A stretch of DNA of 64,000 nucleotides from an uncultured Propionibacteriaceae bacterium (GCA_937965785.1 CALCKT010000064.1:1-64000), one strand, 5' to 3'. Shown: positions 14,252 through 22,956, counted from the first letter of the stretch. The notes: generated from the letters alone by a model not told the origin. Numbers and translations: made by a program.

Positions 14252-16645
14252 TTACTTGTTGAGCCATTCGCTGGATTCGCCGCGGCGCAACCCGGCGGTG
14301 AGTGGCACGGAGGCGAGGAAGCCAACCGTGATGAGGAGCAAGGGGTAACCGAGGTAGACCAGAAGCGGATTGGGGATGAAACTCAGACTGGTCAGGCCGA
14401 TGCCGGTCAGCGAGATCAGTCCACTGATCATTCCCTCCCCGAGAGTGGCCGCGAACACGGTGCCGATGACGGTGCCGACCGCCACGGTGAGCACCGTTTT
14501 GAACCTGACCTGGCTGATGAGTTCGTTTCTGGAGAACCCGAGCGCGGACAGGACACCCATTCGGCGGCGTTCCCGGGTGAGTCGCAGTTTCAGGAACAAC
14601 CCGGTGATCAGGGCTGCTACGGCCAAGCCGAAGAAGAGCGACAGCAGAGCGGCGCTGCGGAATGCGTCGGTCACGTATGACAGGGTCTGCTTCACGTATT
14701 CCTGCATCGGGATGATGCTCGCGTGTTTGTGTTGGGAGTCGTACTCCGCCGCGATCGCCGTGGGATCAGCACCACCGGTCGTCTCGGCGTAGATGACGTA
14801 GCTGGCGGCCCCCTCCGTGACGGAACCCTGCATCTTGGCGGTGTGGCCGCCGCTGGTGACGTCCTGGTAGGTGCCCGATACCGTGACGGTGCTCGTTCTT
14901 CCGTCGAGCCTGATGGCCATGGTGTCACCGGCCTTGACGTTGTATTTCTTCGCGTTCAGCGCCGACAGCGCGATCTGACCGTTTTCCGGGCGGCCGCCGG
15001 TGAGGAACTCCACGGTGTTGCCCGAGTAGTCACCGACCTCCACGCGCAGCGTCTCCCAGCCTTCTTTCCCTTGGGTCTCGTACAGGACATTCGCGTAGGT
15101 CCGGATGTTGGTGAGGCGTTGATCGCTCTCCAACTCCCTCACGAGCTGGCTGCGAGTGGAGTCGACCTCCTTCGAGAACTGCACATCGGCGCGGATGTCG
15201 GATTCGGGAGCGCCCATGTAGGTGACGAACCGTGGGCTGGAGAAGGTGCTGAGCAGGTTCATGGGAAGGATCAGCAGCAGCGATGTCAGGAAGAACACCA
15301 ATGGGATGAGGAGCCACTGCCCCATTTCGGCGCGCAGATCCGCCAAGGACAGACGCCGGTTGATGCTGCCGTGTCCTGCACTCAGACTGGTGCGACGTGC
15401 CCTGCGAGCCAACTTCGCGGCTTTCCTCGCGGTCTGCCGGTCGTTCAGGGTGCTGCCGTGCACCAGGGCATTCACCACCTCAATGCGACGGATCCCGCGC
15501 AGGATGCCGCGGCAGATGCCGACGACCAGGAAGTACACCAGCGCTAGGGCGATCACGGGTGTCAGCACGGTGGCCGGGCCGTGAGGCGAAGCGGAGTAGT
15601 TCTTGACGATGCTGGCCGTCAGTAGATTCGTGGCGAAGACGGCGAGCAGCCCGCCGATGATGCACGCCAGGAGCGCCATGATGCTGTACTTGCCGAGGTA
15701 GAGTCCCGTGACTGCCCGCGCGGGAAGCCCGATGGCGCGCATGACACCGATCTCACGGACCTCGTCCTCCATGGTGCCCCGGATGACGAAACGCAGGTTG
15801 ATCAGAGCGATCACCACCAGCAGGAGACTGGCGAAGACCAGCGCCACCGCGACCAGCCCGTCGCTGAAAGCGTTGATCAACCTGATCATGTCGAACGTAA
15901 CGGCCTGGCCGTTGCGTGGCAGGGAACCATTCGACTCGTAAGCGGTCTGCAGGGCACCGGCCTGGGATGCGTCGGTGAGCCGGTACTCGGCGATGATCTC
16001 GCTGCTCCCACCGCCCGCGGAACCGAGGGCGGCGAAGTCGTCGGGGGAGATGACGAACCGGGTCGCGGAGGACAGGGAGGAGGCCATCTGGGAGTCGCGG
16101 ACGAAACCCGAGATGGTGAAGTCACGGGACCCTGTGTCCGTCTGGACCGAAAGGGTGTCGCCGACCCGGAGATCGAACTTGTCCTGGTAGGCCACGGGGA
16201 CGTAGATCTTTCCGTTGCCCGGTTCCACGATGGTCCCCGAGCCGTCCAGCAGGTGATCGAATTCCTTGTTCTGCGTGATGAACAGATTGTCGATGAGGCT
16301 CGCGGACAGGCTGCCGGATTCGCCCGTCGAAGGGCGGGACCATGTCAGGGATGAGGAGTCGTAACCCAGCATGTCCTCGATGAACCACGCCTCGACTCCG
16401 GGGTGCGCGGCCGCGAAGTCGTCGAGGGCCTTGGCGTCGTAGTCCCCGGTGTGCATCTGCAGGAAATGAGGAGGCCTGGCCTCGTCGAAGAGCTGGTTGA
16501 TGCCGCCGACGAGACGTTCCATCACCATGCAGCCGGTCGCCATGAGGAAGGCGCTGAGGATCAGGATGACCATCAGGGCCGTGTTGACACCCCAGTTGCG
16601 GGTCAGGTCGTTCCGGGAGTACCGGAGGTACAAACGGTCTTTCAT
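14252..16645 (-). CDS. FtsX-like ABC permease
   Basis: 797-residue permease with the duplicated FtsX/MacB architecture. There is an N-terminal membrane segment (about 18-40), a large extracytoplasmic domain, three segments around 265-390, then a second half with a membrane segment, extracytoplasmic domain and three closing segments. The coupling motif EVREIGVMRAIGLPAR and its second counterpart ERRRMGVLSALGFSRNE are both visible. The ATG at 16645 overlaps the previous stop (ATGA). Such permeases usually export peptides, antibiotics or lipids, or act as mechanotransmitters, rather than import. Confidence 0.88.
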   Translation of the reverse strand: MKDRLYLRYSRNDLTRNWGVNTALMVILILSAFLMATGCMVMERLVGGINQLFDEARPPHFLQMHTGDYDAKALDDFAAAHPGVEAWFIEDMLGYDSSSLTWSRPSTGESGSLSASLIDNLFITQNKEFDHLLDGSGTIVEPGNGKIYVPVAYQDKFDLRVGDTLSVQTDTGSRDFTISGFVRDSQMASSLSSATRFVISPDDFAALGSAGGGSSEIIAEYRLTDASQAGALQTAYESNGSLPRNGQAVTFDMIRLINAFSDGLVAVALVFASLLLVVIALINLRFVIRGTMEDEVREIGVMRAIGLPARAVTGLYLGKYSIMALLACIIGGLLAVFATNLLTASIVKNYSASPHGPATVLTPVIALALVYFLVVGICRGILRGIRRIEVVNALVHGSTLNDRQTARKAAKLARRARRTSLSAGHGSINRRLSLADLRAEMGQWLLIPLVFFLTSLLLILPMNLLSTFSSPRFVTYMGAPESDIRADVQFSKEVDSTRSQLVRELESDQRLTNIRTYANVLYETQGKEGWETLRVEVGDYSGNTVEFLTGGRPENGQIALSALNAKKYNVKAGDTMAIRLDGRTSTVTVSGTYQDVTSGGHTAKMQGSVTEGAASYVIYAETTGGADPTAIAAEYDSQHKHASIIPMQEYVKQTLSYVTDAFRSAALLSLFFGLAVAALITGLFLKLRLTRERRRMGVLSALGFSRNELISQVRFKTVLTVAVGTVIGTVFAATLGEGMISGLISLTGIGLTSLSFIPNPLLVYLGYPLLLITVGFLASVPLTAGLRRGESSEWLNK

Positions 16646-17130
16646 GCCGGGCTCCAGACGCCGGGGATCAGTAGGGACATCCACGTCAGGACGACGTGAT
16701 AGATCACGTCGAGCACTATGTTGCCAATTTCTATCCAGTCCGTGGTGCCGTTTTCACGATGTTTCCGAACAACTTCCTGGGTGTGGGTCCACAGGCCGCT
16801 GGCTCCGTAGATGTAGAGGGTGATGAGTGCAGCGGCCCAGAAGTTTCCCTGGAACCAGACGGTGAGGACGCCGATGACCCCGAGACCGAGCTGCTGGAAG
16901 CCGTACTTGATCTGGTAGGGGCTGGTGGCCCAGCCAAGCTTCTCCGCCGTCCGTCTGGGTGTGATGACATTGATGAAGAATCCGATGACGGCCAGGACCC
17001 CGTGGGTCACGGCGAACTGGTGCAGCAGCAGCGTGTGCATGATGGTGGGGATGTCTGATGGGAAGCCGGCCAGGGCCAGTTGCACCAGGCCGGTGATGAC
17101 TCCGAGCCCGATGAACAAGAGGATCCACAT
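16642..17130 (-). CDS. small integral membrane protein, unrecognised
   Basis: 162 residues with about four membrane segments: MWILLFIGLGVITGLVQLAL, a second around HGVLAVIGFFINVI, a third around LGVIGVLTVWFQG and WAAALITLYIYGAS, and a last one near VIYHVVLTWMSLLIPG. I do not recognise the family with confidence (it has the look of small uncharacterised DUF6790-like proteins). The start at 17130 follows the MFS stop by one base, and its stop overlaps the permease start, so it is tightly embedded in the export block and may be an accessory of either transporter. Confidence 0.65.
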   Translation of the reverse strand: MWILLFIGLGVITGLVQLALAGFPSDIPTIMHTLLLHQFAVTHGVLAVIGFFINVITPRRTAEKLGWATSPYQIKYGFQQLGLGVIGVLTVWFQGNFWAAALITLYIYGASGLWTHTQEVVRKHRENGTTDWIEIGNIVLDVIYHVVLTWMSLLIPGVWSPA

Positions 17131-17131
17131 G

Positions 17132-18508
17132 TCACGCGTCTTTCTTCTCGAGGGGTGGCAGGTTGTTCTGGAGGGCGCGAACGCTGCGAGTGCGGGGAAT
17201 CGCAACCGCCATGCCGATCAGGAGGACCCCGACGATCATGAACATGAACCCGATGCCACGCGAGGTACCGACTCCGATGAGGCCACCCAGGGAGGCCGCC
17301 AGCGCGCCGCCCTCACGGAGCAAGGGGTTGAAAACGCTGTCGGCGAGGACACCGGAGACCGCGTAGGCCACGACGTAACCGAGTTGGGAGATCAGCCCCA
17401 TGAGACCCCAGACCTTGCCCTGGGTCTCGTTGGGTATGGAGGACCTGGCGATGACCTCGACGCTCGTGTTGAGCGGAGGGAGGGTCATGAAGAAGGCGAA
17501 GGCCAGCACGCCGATGGCCAGGATGCTGGTGGTGGTTCCCAGGAAGAAGATGAGAACACCACCCGCTGCCAGGAAACACGTGATGTAGGTGAGGTGGGCC
17601 CCCTTCATGTTGAACACGCCGATGATCAGGCTCGCAACGATCATGCCCACGGCAGCGACGGAGCGGACCACACCGAGCGTGGGCTCGTCCGTGAGATCGA
17701 GCAGCATCGGGGTGAGCAGGGTCTGCAGGAAGCCCATGCAGAAAGTGACCACTGTGATCAGAGCCATCAACACGGTGATGCCCGAATGCTGACGCAGGAA
17801 CCTGACTCCTTGCCGGAAGTCATCCCAGAAACCGGTTGTCGTTCGGCGGGGTGGGGTTTTGACGGTCCGCCACACCAGCAGCATGCACACCACCGTCAGA
17901 ACCATGGTGGCGATGTCGATCATGAGCACCGTCGTGATTCCGGAGGAGGCCATCAGCAATCCGGCGATGGCGGGGGAGATCAGGTACTGGGATGCGGAGG
18001 CCAACTGGACCAGTCCTCCGGCCCGGGCGTACTGCTCGGGGGTGAGCAGGTCGGTGACGGTGGCCCGATAGGCGGGATCCATGACGGAACTGAACACGGA
18101 ACTCAGCGTCACACAGGCGCAGATGACGGGGACGCTCGCGAAATCGGTGTGGAATGCAACGATCATGGCGAGCAGACCGATTGCGGAGAAAGTGTCGCCG
18201 AGGATCATCAGGAGACGGCGGTCATACCGGTCGGCAAGTACACCCCCGAAAGGGGCCAACAGCAGCGACGGCAGGAAAGCGGCCAGTGTGACGAGTGACA
18301 CGGCGGTGCTCAGGCCCGACTGCTGATAGACGTAGACCCCGAGCCCGAAGGCCGTGAGCCCGTTTCCGACCCTGGCCACCAGCTGGGCTGCCCAGATCAC
18401 CATGAAACTGCGGAAATTGCGGCGGGAACGGGCGTCGGTGGATGGACGGGGGGAAGGGGTGCCTGACAGGGTGTCAGCATCCTCGGGTAGGTGGTTGACG
18501 ACGCTCAT
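17132..18508 (-). CDS. MFS efflux transporter
   Basis: Major facilitator of 458 residues with about 12 membrane segments. The cytoplasmic loop between segments 2 and 3, GGVLADRYDRRLLMILGD, is the MFS motif A signature, and the overall look matches the MefA/DHA3-type drug exporters. The N-terminal 30 residues are hydrophilic. It lies 28 bases after the thioesterase. Having both an MFS exporter and an ABC permease system in one operon suggests export of the product or self-resistance. Confidence 0.87.
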   Translation of the reverse strand: MSVVNHLPEDADTLSGTPSPRPSTDARSRRNFRSFMVIWAAQLVARVGNGLTAFGLGVYVYQQSGLSTAVSLVTLAAFLPSLLLAPFGGVLADRYDRRLLMILGDTFSAIGLLAMIVAFHTDFASVPVICACVTLSSVFSSVMDPAYRATVTDLLTPEQYARAGGLVQLASASQYLISPAIAGLLMASSGITTVLMIDIATMVLTVVCMLLVWRTVKTPPRRTTTGFWDDFRQGVRFLRQHSGITVLMALITVVTFCMGFLQTLLTPMLLDLTDEPTLGVVRSVAAVGMIVASLIIGVFNMKGAHLTYITCFLAAGGVLIFFLGTTTSILAIGVLAFAFFMTLPPLNTSVEVIARSSIPNETQGKVWGLMGLISQLGYVVAYAVSGVLADSVFNPLLREGGALAASLGGLIGVGTSRGIGFMFMIVGVLLIGMAVAIPRTRSVRALQNNLPPLEKKDA

Positions 18509-18536
18509 GGGCGTTCCTTTCGGTGTGTCAGCAAGG

Positions 18537-19265
18537 TCAGAGCCCGTTGAGGATCTGGTTCAACGCCTCGGTGGTGTGGAGGACGAACATGTGTTCCTCC
18601 TGCTCCAGCACATGGGTTTTCAAGGGAGAAGCGAAGTACTTCTGCCAGGCCGCGGGGGTGCCCTCCGGGATTTGAGGGTCACGTCCCCCGAGAACGAGGC
18701 GAGCACGTACCGGTAGGTTTCCGGTGGGGGTTGCTCTCATTTCCTCGAGAACTTTGTAATCGGCTCGGAAAGCAGGCACGAACAGATCCATCAAGGACTT
18801 GTCCTTGAGCACTTCATCGGGAATGGCTCCGAAGGATGCGAGATGGAGCACGAGATCGGTGTCGACCAGGTCGGCCTTGCCCGCCATTGGAAGGTGATGT
18901 GGGGAGCAGGAACCCGACAGCACCAGATCCGACGGCATGCGGTCAGCGAATGCCGGAAGACGGTGCATGCAGGCCAGGAGGTGGTAGGCGACCACGCTGC
19001 CCATGCTGTGACCGCAGAACACCGCATCCGGTTTCAGGATGTCGCGCAGCGCGTCCAGGTAGTGGGTTCGCAGACTGGCCAGATCGGTCAGCGGCGGCAC
19101 CGGGCTGGGTCCGTGCCCCGGTGGGTTCGCGGTCCAGATGTCCCAGTCGCCGTCCAGATCGGAGATGAGACGGTTGTAGGAGGCTCCGAAACTGCCAAGA
19201 AACGGGAACATGATGAGTTGACGCCCGGTCTCGGAGTGACGCAGGTTCCAGAAGGTGCTGTCCAT
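18537..19265 (-). CDS. type II thioesterase
   Basis: Alpha/beta hydrolase of 242 residues of the editing thioesterase class that releases stalled acyl groups from carrier proteins. It shows the oxyanion/early block LIMFPFLGSFGASY, the nucleophile Ser87 in FCGHSMGSVV, a downstream Asp in GGRDPQIP and the His in EQEEHMFVL. The ATG at 19265 shares one base with the stop of the condensation-domain gene (TGATG), which fixes the start and implies coupled translation. Its presence supports a real assembly-line style pathway rather than fatty-acid housekeeping. Confidence 0.85.
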   Translation of the reverse strand: MDSTFWNLRHSETGRQLIMFPFLGSFGASYNRLISDLDGDWDIWTANPPGHGPSPVPPLTDLASLRTHYLDALRDILKPDAVFCGHSMGSVVAYHLLACMHRLPAFADRMPSDLVLSGSCSPHHLPMAGKADLVDTDLVLHLASFGAIPDEVLKDKSLMDLFVPAFRADYKVLEEMRATPTGNLPVRARLVLGGRDPQIPEGTPAAWQKYFASPLKTHVLEQEEHMFVLHTTEALNQILNGL

Positions 19266-20050
19266 CACAGTGCTCCCTTGGTGGCGAGGTTCCGTGCCGC
19301 TGGTGTGTAGCCGGTTGCTGTTTCGGAACTCCTGTTGCCCCTGCCCGGGAGGATGACCCCCTCGCGGACGGCTTCGGCGGCGTCGCGGGGCACGGTCAGG
19401 CGGAACTCCCGGGCCGCGTCCTCGTGTGGGGAGGCGAGCAACCAGTGATCGAGTTGCGAGATCCGGTGGCGGGGTAGGTTTTCGGACCAGAAACTCTCGC
19501 GCCGAGCCAGTGTCTCGGGCGATGGCCGGCTGAGCTGACCGTTCTGATAGGTGAACAGTCCCTGATCGGTGCGTGATGCGGTGATCTCCCGGGTTCCCCG
19601 GGCCAAGTCGATGATGCGGTCGGTGAGGATGCTCACCGACTGTCCGTCGGCGATGAGGTGGTGGCACACGACCAGCAGACGGTCTCCGTCGGGCAGACGA
19701 GCTGCCACCACTCGGAACAGGGGGGCGGTGTTCAGCTGGAAAGGCGTGTGCCGGGCCGTGTGGAAGATCTTGTCCAAGTTCTCCTCAGCACCTGCCAGGT
19801 CGTGGTGACGCACAGGTGCCTCGACCGATTCGGCGATCGTGTACACGGGCCCGGACTCGTTTCTGGCGACTGACGCGCGCAATGCCGGTTGTTCCGCCAT
19901 GACTGCGCTGACCGCCTGGGTCAGACGTGAGCGGGAAAGATGCTCTGTGTACAGCTCAATCGCGATGTGATAGTCAGCGGACTGTCGAAGCTGGCTGTCG
20001 AAATACATGCCTTGCTGGGCAGGGGACATGGGAAGGGTGGGCTCGGTCAT
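19265..20050 (-). CDS. stand-alone N-terminal half of a condensation-type domain
   Basis: 261 residues that match only the first subdomain of an NRPS condensation or PapA-like acyltransferase domain (normally about 430-450). The start MSPAQQGMYFDSQLRQS is the C1 motif and VCHHLIADGQS (about 129-139) is the HHxxxDG active site, intact. After about residue 225 the sequence becomes unlike the family, and the gene ends where the C-terminal subdomain should begin. The ATG at 20050 has TTAGGAG upstream; the open frame reaches 20197. First gene of the operon. Whether it can catalyse without its second half is unknown. Confidence 0.75.
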   Translation of the reverse strand: MTEPTLPMSPAQQGMYFDSQLRQSADYHIAIELYTEHLSRSRLTQAVSAVMAEQPALRASVARNESGPVYTIAESVEAPVRHHDLAGAEENLDKIFHTARHTPFQLNTAPLFRVVAARLPDGDRLLVVCHHLIADGQSVSILTDRIIDLARGTREITASRTDQGLFTYQNGQLSRPSPETLARRESFWSENLPRHRISQLDHWLLASPHEDAAREFRLTVPRDAAEAVREGVILPGRGNRSSETATGYTPAARNLATKGAL

Positions 20051-20743
20051 GGGAGAAAAGCTCCTAAAACGGCGTCTGCGACATTCAATGACTAAATCGC
20101 TGGGTGTGTTTGATCGAGAGGCGAGGCGTGGCGTCGTGGTCAGACCTCGGAAGCCATCAAACATTTGTAATTGTGATTGATTTTTCAGGTGCATCAATCA
20201 TGGATGATGCGTTGCTCGACAACTTCTCGAATCTGCGGAGGCTTCCGTCGCCGGATATGCGGTCAGGAGAGATGTTCCTGTCCGATCGGGTTCTGAGTGG
20301 TAGGTTTTCTCTTTGCCCGTCGCGAAGTTGATCCGGCAGAAGAGCAAGCACCATTCAGGCTTGCACAAGACTCGCTCGAGGTGTGTCGAGTTGTCTTCCG
20401 GATTCATTTGGATGTGTATTTCTTGACCATGAGATTACGGAGCTGTCCGGACGGCGTCAAAGCAAATACTCCGAAAGTTGACGGCCTCGCGGGCGGCGGT
20501 GAGGGGCGTGTGCGATGGGGGGCGGGGTGCCTCGGGGTGACGAAGGGCGGCCCGGTGGTTGGTGGCGTGCAATCCCGTGGTGGAGCAGGGGTGCGAAGCG
20601 GGGGCGGTCGGGGTGGCTTCCCGGGGTGGACGATCGTGCCCGGTTCAACTCGGCAAGGGGGGAGCAATTGAAATTGTGATCATTTCCCGGCTCGGGTTTC
20701 TATGCCGAGGGCCCCGCCGAGCGGCGTTTCCCGCGTGCTCGAC
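20051..20743. other. AT-richer intergenic region: operon promoter, possible small peptide gene
   Basis: About 690 bases between the operon start and the kinase stop. The stretch around 20160-20190 (AATTGTGATTGATTTTTC) is unusually AT-rich for this genome and is the likely promoter zone for the minus-strand operon. On the plus strand, 20200-20331 could encode a 43-residue peptide (start MDDALLDNFSNLRRL) with AGGTG eight bases before the ATG; that is only weak evidence. The right part (20500-20660) is G-rich without clear function. Confidence 0.4.
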
Positions 20744-21871
20744 CTATCCGTCGGTTCTGACGGTCAGCGGTACCCTGACCTCGGCATGCCACTGATGTCC
20801 CTTGGGGGCGAAGGAATGCGTGCCGTTCAGCAGATCGACCCTTTCCTTGACGCCGAGCAGCCCATGGCCTCCGTTGCTCTTCGCTGGAGCTGCGGTGCCG
20901 ATGTTGTTGATCACCCGCAGCATGACGCAACCGTTGTCTTCGCGGGCTTCGATGGTGCACGTTCCGGGGGCTCCGTGCCACACGACGTTGGCGACAAGCT
21001 CTCCCAAAATCTTGGACATGCCGTATTCGAGGTCGGGGGAGAGCTTGCCGTCAGGGATGTTGAAATGAGTTTCTGTATTGAATCCGTTGTCCTGAAGGGC
21101 GCTCAATGCCTGGGTCAACTGTGTGTCGAGGGAGTGAGTCGACTGGCGTCCGAAAGAACTGAAGTCCTGATCTACGTTTCGAAGAGCCACCATTGCTGCG
21201 CGGAGCTCAGTGGTGGCGCGGCGCGACAACTCGAGTGTGTCGAGTAGGTCGGGGATCAGTTCCCCGGGAAGCCGCGGGTCCTCCGCGAGGTCCTCGAGGT
21301 TCATCACCACCAAGGTCTGGGTTTGGGCGACGCTGTCATGGAGCTCGCTCGCGACGAGGAGACGGGTTGATCGCAGTGCTTCTTCGCTCTCCCGATGGGT
21401 CTTCTCTTCGGCCCGGCGTCGCTGATTCGATATTGCGCCGGTCGTGGCGCTGAACAGAGTGATGCCGGTAAACAGAATGAGGTTTGCCAAGACGTCATTC
21501 CACGAATCGTGAACCTCCCATGCGACCACCATGATAATGGGGCATGCCACAGCTATTGTCCAGCGTCCGGGTCGGTGATGTTTGAACCAGTTATATGCGA
21601 ATAATCCTGCACATAGTCCCATGCCAACTCCGGTTATGTCGAGAAGGATCCAGGCACCGAAGTAGCATAATGCCAAAGTCAAGGCCGCCCAAGGCTGCCA
21701 AGGGAGCAGGAAAGAGGCCGCGAGCATCACCAAGGCGACAGTTAGCGAAGGTGCTGCCGCTGTTCCCCTTGAAACTCCCAGAGTCATTACGAACAGCGCC
21801 GCACCAACCACGGGTTCGACGGGAATCCGCTTGATGGAGTTGAAAGTCGATGAAGCAAGTCGCTGCCGCAT
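20744..21871 (-). CDS. NarL-family sensor histidine kinase
   Basis: Membrane sensor kinase of about 375 residues. Four to five closely packed hydrophobic segments fill about residues 20-145, with almost no extracytoplasmic loops, so the signal is probably sensed in or at the membrane. Then come a short coiled linker, the HisKA_3 phosphoacceptor His in ASELHDSVAQTQTL, and the ATPase with GELVANVVWHGAPG (N box) and GGHGLLGVKERV (G box). The ATG at 21871 is chosen; a GTG at 21886 is possible. It follows the small secreted peptide gene by 33 bases. Probable partner: the divergent LuxR-type regulator at 22272. Confidence 0.87.
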   Translation of the reverse strand: MRQRLASSTFNSIKRIPVEPVVGAALFVMTLGVSRGTAAAPSLTVALVMLAASFLLPWQPWAALTLALCYFGAWILLDITGVGMGLCAGLFAYNWFKHHRPGRWTIAVACPIIMVVAWEVHDSWNDVLANLILFTGITLFSATTGAISNQRRRAEEKTHRESEEALRSTRLLVASELHDSVAQTQTLVVMNLEDLAEDPRLPGELIPDLLDTLELSRRATTELRAAMVALRNVDQDFSSFGRQSTHSLDTQLTQALSALQDNGFNTETHFNIPDGKLSPDLEYGMSKILGELVANVVWHGAPGTCTIEAREDNGCVMLRVINNIGTAAPAKSNGGHGLLGVKERVDLLNGTHSFAPKGHQWHAEVRVPLTVRTDG

Positions 21872-21881
21872 TTGCAAATGA

Positions 21882-21896
21882 TACACCCTTGGTGTA
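21882..21896. promoter_or_regulatory. dyad between peptide and kinase genes
   Basis: TACACC/GGTGTA with a 3-base centre (21882-21887 and 21891-21896), just before the kinase start. It could be a short hairpin that tunes kinase translation relative to the peptide, or a regulator site. Sequence alone does not decide. Confidence 0.35.
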
Positions 21897-21904
21897 GAGA
21901 CGTG

Positions 21905-22060
21905 CTACCTTCCGCGCAAGCCCGGGATGAAGGAACAGATGGAGAATCCGGAGGTGTTGGTGCTGGATGTGGTGGCAGCGCTGGCCTCGGTCGGCAGAGC
22001 GAGTAGGGGCGTTGAGAGAGCGAACATGGCTGCGAGGGTGATTGTGATCTTGTGCTTCAT
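21905..22060 (-). CDS. small secreted peptide, candidate signal peptide/pheromone
   Basis: A 51-residue frame starting MKHKITITLAAMFALSTPLL: a Lys/His-positive start, a hydrophobic core and an ALPTEASA signal-peptidase site, leaving a mature peptide of about 23 residues rich in Ser/Thr with a single Cys and the C-terminal end SICSFIPGLRGR. The ATG at 22060 is preceded by GTGGAGC at a good distance. The gene runs in the same direction as the kinase, 33 bases ahead of its start, and opposite to the response regulator. No modification enzyme is adjacent. It is recognised only from its reading frame and position; I know of no family. Confidence 0.6.
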   Translation of the reverse strand: MKHKITITLAAMFALSTPLLALPTEASAATTSSTNTSGFSICSFIPGLRGR

Positions 22061-22108
22061 GGTATGCTCCACTTTGAACAGGGGTAAAGATTAAATTTCA
22101 GTAAGCAG

Positions 22109-22123
22109 TCCCCGAAACGGGGA
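22109..22123. promoter_or_regulatory. hairpin/dyad in the peptide-regulator intergenic region
   Basis: TCCCC-GAAAC-GGGGA, a 5-bp dyad about 50 bases upstream of the peptide start. A second GTCCC word lies 23 bases away at 22131-22135, so a pair of response-regulator sites is possible. AT-rich sequence between 22085 and 22100 (AAAGATTAAATTTCAG) is the likely -10 area of the minus-strand peptide/kinase transcript. Confidence 0.35.
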
Positions 22124-22271
22124 ATGGAAGGTCCCTTTTCACTATTGACCCGGTGTGGACTGTTTTTGTTGATCCCAATCAAACCCGACCCGTCGCATCA
22201 AGGCACGCGTACGTCAACTTTGGGAGATCGACGCGGCAGACGGTCCGGGTCGAACGACTAGATTGCGTGAC

Positions 22272-22922
22272 ATGAACGAAGCCGAGATCCGTGTTCTGAT
22301 CGCTGAGGACCACGACCAGGTGCGCGCCCGCATCCAACGCATAGTGGACGCCATGCCCGGGATCGTCGTGGTCGGGGCGGCCGCGAACGGGCTGACGGCA
22401 GTTTCCACTGCCAAGCGCCTCGACCCCGATGTGATCCTGATGGACATCAGCATGCCGGTGCTCGACGGCATCCATGCCACCCGACAGATCGTCGACCTGG
22501 GACTCCGAGCCCGTGTCATCGCGCTCACTTCGTTGGAGGACGACTACACCTTCCACGATGCGCTGCGTGCAGGGGTTGCCGGTTTCCTGCTCAAAACCAG
22601 CTCCCGTGGCGAGATCATGCACGCCATCCAGCAGGTTCACCTCGGTGAGTCAATGCTCTCACCCAGCCTCATCACCCGGGTCCTGACCAATTATGAGCGA
22701 GGACATCGTCCGTCGAAGGCCATCAGCGAACTGCCCGAGAAGGACCAGGAACTGCTCCGTCTGATCGCGCAGGGCCTGAGCAATCTCGAAATTGCGGAGG
22801 AACTCTCGCTCTCGCCCGCGACGGTGAAGAGCTACGTCTCCAGGCTGTTGACCAAACTGGGTGCCCGCGACCGCGCCCAGCTCGTGATCCTGGCCTACCA
22901 GAACGGGCTCGTGGAGAACTGA
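22272..22922 (+). CDS. LuxR/NarL-family response regulator
   Basis: 216-residue regulator. The receiver domain has the acidic pocket EDHD (12-15), the phosphoacceptor Asp58 in VILMDISMP, a Thr in VIALTS and the Lys in GFLLKTSS. The LuxR-type helix-turn-helix at the C-terminus is GLSNLEIAEELSLSPATVKSYVSRLLTKLGA. The ATG at 22272 is used; a TTG three codons upstream is possible. Divergent from the peptide-kinase pair and presumably phosphorylated by that kinase; candidate targets are the intergenic region and the nine-gene operon beyond the kinase. Confidence 0.92.
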   Translation: MNEAEIRVLIAEDHDQVRARIQRIVDAMPGIVVVGAAANGLTAVSTAKRLDPDVILMDISMPVLDGIHATRQIVDLGLRARVIALTSLEDDYTFHDALRAGVAGFLLKTSSRGEIMHAIQQVHLGESMLSPSLITRVLTNYERGHRPSKAISELPEKDQELLRLIAQGLSNLEIAEELSLSPATVKSYVSRLLTKLGARDRAQLVILAYQNGLVEN

Positions 22923-22956
22923 TGAAACCCGGGACGGAGTCCCTCTGGGAGCAACG

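Noticed and set aside
19266..19667. Upstream extension of the thioesterase frame, as evidence of a frameshifted condensation domain
   Set aside because: The extra residues have no similarity to the missing C-terminal subdomain, so a simple frameshift does not explain the truncation.
20430..20671. Gly-rich 80-codon plus-strand frame starting MRLRSCPDGVKANTP
   Set aside because: There is no ribosome site, and the composition simply reflects the G-rich stretch at 20500-20660.
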